In this document: positions 6,830 through 13,416 of the stretch, piece after piece | Layout: each line of letters opens with the position of its first letter | How positions within the stretch are numbered: the stretch's first letter is position 1 | Assembly (NCBI GenBank): GCA_029942245.1 | Contig: JAOZTN010000059.1 | Location: forward strand, 1 to 17,430 | Length of the DNA: 17,430 nucleotides | Reading direction: 5' to 3' | Source: B18-G4 sp003648575 | Lineage (GTDB): Bacteria > Bacteroidota > Bacteroidia > Bacteroidales > B18-G4 | The notes under the pieces: model-generated | The model's input: the letters and a program-made list of their open reading frames with translations, nothing else | What the model was told of the DNA's origin: nothing | The model's database searches: none | Position numbers and translations under genes: made by a program

Positions 6830-8340
6830 TGTCCCTGCAACGCCCGATATGCATACCCGATCTGCCCCGTGATATCGCTGGCCAGCGAGGCTTCGTATCC
6901 AAGATCCTCTGATGCCAGGTCGCCGGCAAGGCCATGGAGATAGGTTCCAACAAGACATGCTTCCAAGGATGTATATCCCTGGGCCAGCAGACCTAGAATA
7001 ATTCCGGTGAGTACATCGCCGCTTCCTCCGGTTGCCATACCCGGGTTTCCGGTTGAATTGTAAAAGCATCGTCCGTCAGGGCAGCTGATGGCTGTCGCAT
7101 ATCCCTTCAAGACCACATAAGCATTATGCTTCATAGAGAATTCGCGTTGCTGCTTATCCCTTTCAAAGGCGTTGCCGCTTTTTCCAACGAGCCGCTCAAA
7201 CTCTCCGGGATGGGGGGTGAAGATGCTGCCTGCCGGGATAAATCCCAGCCATGTTTTGTTCTCGCCCAGGATGTTGATCGCATCTGCATCGAACAATATG
7301 GGTAAGCCTGTATTCTGGATGAGCACCTTCAAGGCAGTTTGTGTGTCTTTTTCCTGTCCGATTCCGGGTCCTATGCCGATGGCATTGTAGGGGTCGAGTA
7401 CGGGCATTTCCGAGTAAGTAGTTTCCGAGGGGTCGATGCTGCACATGGCTTCCGGAACGGCAGTTTGTATGATGTCATACCCCTTTTGTGGGACATGCGT
7501 TGTGAGCAGGCCCGATCCTGTGCGCATGCAAGCCTTCGATGCCAGGACGGCGGCACCCATCTTGCCATAGCATCCGGCGATGAGCAAAGCATGTCCGAAT
7601 TTGCCTTTATGATCAAATTTGTTCCTTCTCTTGATCATCGAGGAAATATCTTTTTTCATGACAAAATAATCGGCCTTTTCGATGCCGTTCACGAAGTCAG
7701 GATGAAGCTTGATGTTCATGATCTCCCATTCTTTCACATAGGGGAGGTTTTCAGCATACATGAAGGCCTTCTTTGCAAATTCGAAGGTGAGGGTGATATC
7801 AGCAAGGATGATGGCCCCGCCACTGTCAATACTGGGTTTATCAGCAAATAATCCTGACGGGATGTCGATGGCAGCAACTTTTGCGTTTTGATGATTAAGG
7901 TATTCGATCACCTCTGCAATAAAGCCCGTAACCGGTTTCGACAGTCCTGATCCGAAAACGGCATCTACGATCCAATCACAGTCGAGCTTTTCAGGTAATT
8001 CGTCAGCTTTGCTGATCTCGTTGATCTTTACCTTTTTTTGGTATTTCAGGTTCTCAAGGTTGATGTCGAAGTCTTCTGATGACTTATCAGAGTACCTCAG
8101 CACAAAAACCTCAACCCGGTAATCTTTTTTAACCAGCAGTCGCGCAATGGCCAATCCATCACCTCCATTGTTCCCGAGCCCGCAGAATATCTTGATCCTG
8201 TCGGTACTTGCGAAATTCTTTGTCATCCATTTATAGCAGACCTTGGCGGCCCGTTCCATCAGATCGATGGAGTCGACGGGTTCATTCTTAATGGTATAGG
8301 CGTCTGCTTCCCTGACTTGTTCTATTGAGAGGATCTTCAT
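6826..8340 (-). CDS. nnr: Bifunctional NAD(P)H-hydrate epimerase / ADP-dependent NAD(P)H-hydrate dehydratase
   Basis: Repairs hydrated NAD(P)H: the N-terminal YjeF_N domain interconverts R and S epimers of NAD(P)HX and the C-terminal ribokinase-like domain dehydrates S-NAD(P)HX using ADP. I start at ATG 8338-8340 (504 aa, MKILSIEQVREADAYTI, the usual start of this family). The frame also opens at 8361, but a -7 element at 8363-8370 would place the transcript start at or past that codon. The epimerase motif GLGNNGGDG is at about 54-62. The dehydratase motif NPGMATGGSGDVL holds the catalytic Asp near 442, with HPGEFERL upstream. Length is normal for the fused form. The gene is convergent with gcvP and divergent from rlmD; its stop codon lies inside heptad array H. 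Confidence 0.96.
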   Translation of the reverse strand: MKILSIEQVREADAYTIKNEPVDSIDLMERAAKVCYKWMTKNFASTDRIKIFCGLGNNGGDGLAIARLLVKKDYRVEVFVLRYSDKSSEDFDINLENLKYQKKVKINEISKADELPEKLDCDWIVDAVFGSGLSKPVTGFIAEVIEYLNHQNAKVAAIDIPSGLFADKPSIDSGGAIILADITLTFEFAKKAFMYAENLPYVKEWEIMNIKLHPDFVNGIEKADYFVMKKDISSMIKRRNKFDHKGKFGHALLIAGCYGKMGAAVLASKACMRTGSGLLTTHVPQKGYDIIQTAVPEAMCSIDPSETTYSEMPVLDPYNAIGIGPGIGQEKDTQTALKVLIQNTGLPILFDADAINILGENKTWLGFIPAGSIFTPHPGEFERLVGKSGNAFERDKQQREFSMKHNAYVVLKGYATAISCPDGRCFYNSTGNPGMATGGSGDVLTGIILGLLAQGYTSLEACLVGTYLHGLAGDLASEDLGYEASLASDITGQIGYAYRALQGH

Positions 8341-8362
8341 TGGCTTGTTTCTAAATTCCATA

Positions 8363-8370
8363 CAAATATA
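8363..8370 (-). promoter_or_regulatory. -7 element of nnr promoter
   Basis: On the minus strand this reads TATATTTG, an exact TAnnTTTG. It is 22 bp upstream of the ATG at 8340, giving a short leader of roughly 15 nt. A -33 TTG at the expected distance is not evident. It supports 8340 rather than 8361 as the translation start. Confidence 0.5.
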
Positions 8371-8401
8371 TGGATAAAAAAGGGTGTATAGCCATTAAAT
8401 G

Positions 8402-8472
8402 CACCTCACCCCCTTAACCCCCTGCCCCCTTTTCCCCCACTCCTTGAGGAGAGGGGGCCAGGGGGTGAGGTG
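8402..8472. repeat. GC-rich imperfect palindrome (REP/MITE-like)
   Basis: Outer arms are a perfect 13-bp inverted repeat: CACCTCACCCCCT at 8402-8414 and its complement at 8460-8472. The centre is a second stem: CCCCC-A-CTCCT, loop TG, AGGAG-A-GGGGG (8434-8457). The left side carries extra C-tracts (TTAACCCCC, TGCCCCC). From memory, closely similar CCTCACCCCCT...AGGGGGTGAGG palindromes are widely dispersed in Bacteroidota genomes. It contains no ORF. It sits in the nnr/rlmD divergent spacer and ends 5 bp before the -33 TTG of rlmD. Confidence 0.88.
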
Positions 8473-8477
8473 GATGG

Positions 8478-8507
8478 TTGAGACCACCTAAATTAATAGT
8501 ACTTTTG
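8478..8507 (+). promoter_or_regulatory. rlmD promoter, TTG-N19-TACTTTTG
   Basis: TTG at 8478-8480, a 19-bp spacer, and TACTTTTG at 8500-8507 fit the Bacteroidota housekeeping promoter (TTG, 19-21 bp, TAnnTTTG) exactly. The rlmD ATG is at 8524, so the leader would be about 10 nt, with no Shine-Dalgarno. Confidence 0.75.
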
Positions 8508-8523
8508 CAACAAAATTATACAG

Positions 8524-9933
8524 ATGGCCAGAAGCAGGAAACCATTCCCCAAATACGAAAAAGTAGAGATCATTGATGCCGGGTCGGAGGGCAAGGCTGT
8601 AGCCAGGGTTGATAACATGGTGATATTTGTGCCATTTGTCGTTCCGGGCGATGTCGTGGATATACAGGTTGTGCGAAAGAAAAAGAGCTTTTTTGAGGGG
8701 AGGGCCGTGAAATTTCATAAATATTCCGACAAGAGGGTAGAACCCAAATGTGAACATTTCGGAACCTGTGGGGGTTGCCGCTGGCAGAATATGGAGTACA
8801 CCGATCAGCTTTTTTATAAGCAGAAGCTGGTGGCCGACAATCTGCAGAGGATTGGCGGGCTGGAGCTTCCGGACATCATGCCCATTATTGGCTCAGAAAA
8901 AAGTTATCACTACAGGAATAAACTGGAGTACACTTTTTCCAACCGAAAATGGTTCATCGAGAAGCCGGATCCCGATAAACCGGAAGAAAGAAACAGGAAC
9001 GGTCTGGGCTTTCACCTTCCGGGTATGTTCGACCGCATTCTTGACATCGACACCTGCTATCTGCAGCGTGATCCTTCCAATGGCATCCGCCTCGCGGCAA
9101 GAGACTTTGCCCTTGAAAATGAATATGAATTTTATGATGTGAAGACCTGGGATGGATACCTGAGAAATCTTATCATCCGTTCCTCTTCAACGGGCGACCT
9201 GATGGTGATCATGGTTTTCAGGTATGTGGATCACATTAAGATGCCTGCCTTGATGGATCACCTGAGCGAGAAGTTTCCGGAGATCAGCTCAATGATGTAT
9301 GTGATCAACGACAAACGCAATGATGATATCTCCGACCTGGAAGTAAAACATTATAAAGGTGATGCCTTTATAATGGAAGAAATGGATGGGCTGAAATTTA
9401 AGATCGGGCCAAAATCCTTCTTCCAGACCAATCGCGACCAGGCTCTGAAACTTTATCATACTACCAGGGACTTTGCAGGATTGAAAGGCGATGAGGTTGT
9501 TTATGACCTTTATACCGGAACAGGAACCATCGCTGCTTTCGTGGCCCGCTCGGCAAAAAAGGTAGTGGGGATAGAATATATTCAAACAGCTATTGAGGAT
9601 GCTAAAGAGAACTCCGGCTTAAACAACATAGATAATACCGTTTTCTATGCCGGCGATATTGTAAGGGTGCTTAATGATGAATTCATTCAGGAAAATGGCA
9701 GCCCGGATGTGATCATCACCGACCCCCCGCGTGCAGGTATGCATGATAGGGTTGTCAGGCAAATCCTCAAAATTGGCCCCGAAAAAGTCGTCTACGTCAG
9801 CTGTAACCCAGCCACACAGGCCCGCGATCTTGCTCTCATGATGGATCAATACAAGATCGAAAATGTCCAACCCGTCGACATGTTCCCGCAAACGCATCAT
9901 GTGGAGAACGTCGTATTGCTGATCAAACGATAG
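8524..9933 (+). CDS. rlmD: 23S rRNA (uracil-5-)-methyltransferase, RlmD/RumA family
   Basis: SAM-dependent enzyme of the TrmA/RumA family that forms 5-methyluridine in RNA; the likely target is U1939 of 23S rRNA, though some family members act on other uridines. In its 469 aa: a TRAM domain (about 10-65), a [4Fe-4S] cluster set C76-x5-C82-x2-C85 with a fourth cysteine at 178 (DIDTCYL), the SAM-binding segment VVYDLYTGTGTIAAF with GIEY, the motif ITDPPRAGMH, and the catalytic nucleophile C427 in YVSCNPATQARDL. Length and motif order are normal. It has its own promoter (8478-8507). The four-helix-bundle pseudogene lies downstream, separated by heptad array I. Symbol is by family resemblance; specificity is inferred. 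Confidence 0.92.
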   Translation: MARSRKPFPKYEKVEIIDAGSEGKAVARVDNMVIFVPFVVPGDVVDIQVVRKKKSFFEGRAVKFHKYSDKRVEPKCEHFGTCGGCRWQNMEYTDQLFYKQKLVADNLQRIGGLELPDIMPIIGSEKSYHYRNKLEYTFSNRKWFIEKPDPDKPEERNRNGLGFHLPGMFDRILDIDTCYLQRDPSNGIRLAARDFALENEYEFYDVKTWDGYLRNLIIRSSSTGDLMVIMVFRYVDHIKMPALMDHLSEKFPEISSMMYVINDKRNDDISDLEVKHYKGDAFIMEEMDGLKFKIGPKSFFQTNRDQALKLYHTTRDFAGLKGDEVVYDLYTGTGTIAAFVARSAKKVVGIEYIQTAIEDAKENSGLNNIDNTVFYAGDIVRVLNDEFIQENGSPDVIITDPPRAGMHDRVVRQILKIGPEKVVYVSCNPATQARDLALMMDQYKIENVQPVDMFPQTHHVENVVLLIKR

Positions 9934-9970
9934 GGAAATTCCAAACATCATCTCTTGTTACTTTCTTTTT

Positions 9971-10005
9971 GAAATCCGAAATCCGATATTCGAAATCCGA
10001 TATCC
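9971..10005. repeat. Heptad array I, consensus GAAATCC / GATATCC
   Basis: Units GAAATCC, GAAATCC, GATATTC, GAAATCC, GATATCC, followed by a decayed GAATTTT. It starts 37 bp after the rlmD stop. It is the reverse complement of the array at 10442-10476: bases 9981-10003 and 10446-10468 form a perfect 23-bp inverted repeat, with near-matches on either side. Confidence 0.9.
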
Positions 10006-10057
10006 GAATTTTTTGATTTTTAGGTGCGACATTTTTGCATTTTGGGTATTAATATGT

Positions 10058-10428
10058 ATGAGGAAAGAACTAGAGGAAAGATTAATTCGCTTTGCAAGCG
10101 ATATTTTGTCACTTAAGCGATACATTAAATCAACTTTTGAGGGTGACCATCTGGCTAAGCAATTTGTAAGATCAGGAACAAGCGTAGCCTTAAATTTTGG
10201 AGAAGTTCAGGGAGCTGAAACGTCTAAAGATTTTATACATAAGCAAGCATTGTCTTAAAAGAATTAAGGGAAACCTGGATTAATCTCAGAATAATTGAAA
10301 TGAATGGATTATGTAACAATCAAGCGTTACTGTCAAAAGCCCTGGATGAGAATGATCAGCTTATTCGAATATTTACGCGCTCGATACAAACCTCAAAAAG
10401 AAACCAAAATAAAATAAATTCAAAATAG
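10058..10428 (+). pseudogene. Four-helix-bundle protein (23S rRNA IVS type), frameshifted
   Basis: The start is placed at ATG 10058 (MRKELEERLIRFASDIL), typical for the small four-helix-bundle family first known from ORFs within 23S rRNA intervening sequences and also common as stand-alone genes. The family core follows: QFVRSGTSVALNFGEVQGAE and SKDFIHK. Near 10244 the frame breaks: the original frame stops at 10256-10258 (QALS*), while the next frame continues SIVLKELRETWINLRIIEMN to a TAG at 10426-10428. One missing base in HK-(c.a)-SIVLKELRE explains it. Restored length is about 123 aa, normal for the family. The biochemical role of stand-alone members is not established. It is bracketed by inverted heptad arrays, and its AT-rich codons differ from those of rlmD. 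It is either a decayed gene or a single indel error. Confidence 0.85.
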
Positions 10429-10441
10429 AATCCAGATAGCT

Positions 10442-10476
10442 TCGAATATCGGATTTCGAATATCGGATATCGCATA
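10442..10476. repeat. Heptad array J, consensus TCGRATA
   Basis: Five units: TCGAATA, TCGGATT, TCGAATA, TCGGATA, TCGCATA. The array ends exactly where the aroK stop codon begins (TCA at 10477-10479 on the plus strand, TGA in sense), and that stop continues the TC of the next unit. It is inverted relative to array I. Confidence 0.92.
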
Positions 10477-10983
10477 TCAAAAGCTTTCAATAATCTCTAC
10501 AAGCTCCTCCAGGTCAAGATCTTCACCTTTCACAGTATGCTTTGCCCGACTATAAAAGAGTTCCCTTTCTGAAAGTTGGTCTTCAACAAACCCCAGCATA
10601 TCTTCATTCTGTATATCACGCACAACGGGACGCAGGCGCCTGGCATGGTTCAGCCGGTGAGCAAGGGATTTTGGAGTCATTTTAATGTAAACCGTAGTGC
10701 CTTCACTGTTCATGAGCAACATATTCCTGTCGGAGCATGCCGTGCCTCCACCGGTCGAGATCACGGCAGTATCGTGCTCAAGTATGATCTCCTTAAGGCA
10801 TTGATTTTCGAATTCCCGAAAACGTTCTTCACCAAAATGTTCGAAAAAGCGTGGAATGCTGTATCTGTATTTGGCCTCGAAGGCATCATCAAGGTCTACA
10901 AAAGGGATGCTCAACTTGTTGGCGAGTCGTTTGCCAACAGTTGATTTGCCTGCTCCCATATACCCAATAATAAATATCCGCAT
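10477..10983 (-). CDS. aroK: Shikimate kinase
   Basis: Phosphorylates shikimate to shikimate-3-phosphate with ATP, step five of the chorismate pathway; cytoplasmic. The start is placed at ATG 10981-10983 (168 aa, MRIFIIGYMGAGKSTVG) since the Walker A motif normally begins within ten residues of the start; the frame upstream to 11001 adds only MVIYRG. Walker A is G7-x4-GKST (about 7-15). The shikimate-binding set includes D32 in VDLDD, R56 in RFREFE and G78-80 (TGGGTA). The lid Arg lies at RRLRP, about 115-119. Length is normal. It is last in the tkt-N, vWA, tkt-C, aroK series, 66 bp after tkt-C. A TATATTTA at 11003-11010 may give it its own weak promoter. Its stop abuts heptad array J. Confidence 0.95.
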   Translation of the reverse strand: MRIFIIGYMGAGKSTVGKRLANKLSIPFVDLDDAFEAKYRYSIPRFFEHFGEERFREFENQCLKEIILEHDTAVISTGGGTACSDRNMLLMNSEGTTVYIKMTPKSLAHRLNHARRLRPVVRDIQNEDMLGFVEDQLSERELFYSRAKHTVKGEDLDLEELVEIIESF

Positions 10984-11049
10984 TCCCCGGTAAATTACCA
11001 TATAAATATAAGAAAAAGAATGGATTTTTCAAAGGCCGGAGCCGAATCC

Positions 11050-12003
11050 TTACTTGCGATTCATTGCGCGGATGACTGCCGCCACAATATCAGGAATATC
11101 GAGGCCATATTTGGCCAGCAGCTCAAGTGGCTTACCACTTTGCCCGAAACTGTCATTCACGGCGATCATCTCTACGGGAGCCGGGTTTTTCCTGGCAAGG
11201 CATTGTGTGATGCTGTCGCCAAGACCGCCAAAAATGGAGTGCTCCTCAGCCGTAACAGCACATGCTGTCTTCTCAATGGAGGCTATCACAGCCTCTTCGT
11301 CAAGTGGTTTGATAGTAGCAATGTCGATGACCTCTGCGCTTACGCCTTGTTGTGCCAGTTCATCGGCAGCCTTGAGGGCGGTCCAAACAAGATGCCCGGT
11401 GGCAAAGATGCTGACATCATGGCCTTCTCTCATTGAGATGGCTTTTCCAATTTCAAATTTCTGATCTGCTGCTGTGAAATTGGGCCATGAGGGCCTGCCA
11501 AAGCGCAGGTATACCGGACCGTCATGATCAGCGATGGCGATGGTAGCTGCTTTTGTCTGGTTAAAATCACAGGGGTTGATCACCACCATGTTCGGGAGCA
11601 TCTTCATCAAACCGATGTCTTCGAGGATTTGATGCGAAGCACCATCTTCTCCCAGGGTCAGGCCTGCATGTGAAGCGCAGATCTTTACATTTTTACCGGA
11701 ATAGGCGATAGATTGCCGGATCTGATCGTACACCCTTCCTGTCGAGAAATTGGCAAAAGTGCCGGTGAACGGGATCTTGCCACCGATGGTGAGTCCTGCA
11801 GCCATTCCCATCATATTGGCTTCTGCGATCCCGGCCTGGAAAAACCTGTCGGGATAAGCCTTGGCAAAGTCACCCATCTTCAGGGAGCCGGTAAGGTCGG
11901 CGCAGAGCGCAACAACATCAGGATTTTTATGTCCCAGTTCAAGTAAGGCTTCTCCGAATCCGTCACGCGTAGATTTTTTTTCAACAGTGTTTGTAAGGGC
12001 CAT
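11050..12003 (-). CDS. Transketolase, C-terminal subunit (Pyr and C-terminal domains)
   Basis: The C-terminal half of a split transketolase, 317 aa. It supplies the pyrimidine-binding domain with the catalytic Glu (E61 in GIAEANMMGMAAG), the segment HAGLTLGEDGASHQ, and the C-terminal transketolase domain (FGGLGDSI). It must pair with the N-terminal half at 13417-14262 to form active sites transferring two-carbon ketol units in the pentose phosphate pathway. The start ATG at 12001-12003 gives MALTNTVEKKSTRDGFGEALLEL, normal for the family, 11 bp after the vWA stop. Its unusual feature is separation from its partner by a 1.4-kb vWA gene. DXS-like alternatives are less likely, as the two-gene TK pattern and motifs fit transketolase. 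Confidence 0.93.
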   Translation of the reverse strand: MALTNTVEKKSTRDGFGEALLELGHKNPDVVALCADLTGSLKMGDFAKAYPDRFFQAGIAEANMMGMAAGLTIGGKIPFTGTFANFSTGRVYDQIRQSIAYSGKNVKICASHAGLTLGEDGASHQILEDIGLMKMLPNMVVINPCDFNQTKAATIAIADHDGPVYLRFGRPSWPNFTAADQKFEIGKAISMREGHDVSIFATGHLVWTALKAADELAQQGVSAEVIDIATIKPLDEEAVIASIEKTACAVTAEEHSIFGGLGDSITQCLARKNPAPVEMIAVNDSFGQSGKPLELLAKYGLDIPDIVAAVIRAMNRK

Positions 12004-12014
12004 AAGATCGTCTG

Positions 12015-13412
12015 CTATTTGTAAATTTTAACATGGGTTGTCTTTCCTGATGTGACCCTGAATCGTTTTTCAATGGTAAACATTGCCCTGTTGGTGTAGC
12101 GGGGCCTGAACACCACCCGGTACCTCCCGGGCTGTAGAATCAGCGATTCCTGAACGGGGTTCTCCCTGAAATTATAAACCCACACCAGCTCGTTGTCGCG
12201 CTCAACATAGAGGCTTCCATAGCCCTGTGCCGTTTTTTGTATCACCGCAATACCGGGAACCGGGATCTCAACAGTTGTGGTTGTACTCTGGGCTACATTG
12301 ATGTCGTCGATGTATATCCTTGGCAAACAAAGGATCTCCAGGCTGTAATCACCGGTGATGTATTTTTCTGTCTGGCCAAACTGCTGCACGTTTATAGTTT
12401 CCATGCTGCCTTCCTGCCTGACAATGGCCTGAAGGTTCCGGCTCGACAATGTCGTCCCTTCCATCTTCAGCCGCAGCTGGCCCTGAGGGGTGTTGACAGG
12501 GATGATGGTATGTTGTCCGGGGGTGATCTTGATGCTGTCGGCACGAGCAGGAGGGAGGGTGTGCACAACAATGTCGTATGTGATCAGTGGATCGATGAGC
12601 AGCGTATCAGGTAATCCTTTAGAGTTAAGAGTCTGGATGAAATTATATACCACCTTGCCGGAAACATGGTCGTAAAAAGTCATATTGACATTGATTTCCG
12701 ATGGCTTGTTATACTCGTCGAGAAGGTTGACCTGAGCGGTAGTGGAATTCAGCGCTTGAGAGATGACCAGGTCAAGGGCTTTGCTGAACTGCTCCTCACT
12801 GGATGCATCGAAATAGACCCCGACACAATCAAAGGCCTCTCTGAAATTCCTGCCTATTCCAATTACGAAGGGTTTCAGTGCAACACCTTGTTTTTGTAAT
12901 GCCGCGGATACAGCGCAAGGATCTCCGCCGCATTCTTCCAGTCCATCAGTGATCAGGATAATAATGTTACGGCAATCATCACAATTAGGGAAATCTCCTG
13001 CAGCCTGCTCCAGGGCAGCGGCAATAGGGGTTGTTCCTTTGGGCTTCACATAGCGCAACTGGTTCTTGATCCGCATAGCATTGCCATCGGCAAAAGGCAC
13101 TACCAGCCTGGTATCATTACAGTCCTGTGGAGGATAGGTCTTCTGGTGCCCATATACACGCAGAGCCAGCTGGATGTTGTCAACATCCTTCAGGCTATCG
13201 AGTAGATTCGAAAGCAGGTCTTGAGCGATATTCATCTTAATATCACTTTGCCAGCGGCCAATCATGCTCTGCGATCCATCCAATACAAAGAGGATGCGTG
13301 TGAGTGGAGGAGGCTTTTCCTCATCTTGCAGATAGTTGTTCTGAGCAAAACTGGCTGAAAAAGTGAATATCAGCAGTAATGCGAGAATATATTTAAGTGT
13401 AGAGGTAAACAT
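12015..13412 (-). CDS. Secreted von Willebrand factor A (vWA) domain protein
   Basis: Predicted exported protein of 465 aa, starting at ATG 13410-13412, which gives a clean signal peptide (MFTSTLKYILALLLIFTFSA, cleavage near SFAQ). The longer frame to 13490 overlaps the upstream gene and has no signal at its front. The vWA domain spans about 35-225 with an intact MIDAS: D45-x-S-x-S (FVLDGSQSM), Thr at about 127-128 (KGTTP) and D156 (ITDGLEEC). Cysteines at about 98, 144, 147, 161 and 166 may form disulfides. After residue 230 come beta-rich segments, perhaps Ig- or carboxypeptidase-like; they are not assigned. It starts 4 bp after the transketolase N-half stop and ends 11 bp before the C-half start, so it is surely cotranscribed with them. 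The ligand is unknown. Confidence 0.88.
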   Translation of the reverse strand: MFTSTLKYILALLLIFTFSASFAQNNYLQDEEKPPPLTRILFVLDGSQSMIGRWQSDIKMNIAQDLLSNLLDSLKDVDNIQLALRVYGHQKTYPPQDCNDTRLVVPFADGNAMRIKNQLRYVKPKGTTPIAAALEQAAGDFPNCDDCRNIIILITDGLEECGGDPCAVSAALQKQGVALKPFVIGIGRNFREAFDCVGVYFDASSEEQFSKALDLVISQALNSTTAQVNLLDEYNKPSEINVNMTFYDHVSGKVVYNFIQTLNSKGLPDTLLIDPLITYDIVVHTLPPARADSIKITPGQHTIIPVNTPQGQLRLKMEGTTLSSRNLQAIVRQEGSMETINVQQFGQTEKYITGDYSLEILCLPRIYIDDINVAQSTTTTVEIPVPGIAVIQKTAQGYGSLYVERDNELVWVYNFRENPVQESLILQPGRYRVVFRPRYTNRAMFTIEKRFRVTSGKTTHVKIYK

Positions 13413-13416
13413 CAAT

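Noticed and set aside
7339..7851. 170-codon plus-strand ORF
   Set aside because: Antisense to the nnr coding region, which has clear catalytic motifs. No recognisable domain or promoter.
9971..10476. Insertion sequence with terminal inverted repeats
   Set aside because: No transposase and no evident target-site duplication. The inverted repeats are heptad arrays of a type found elsewhere in the window without any mobile gene.
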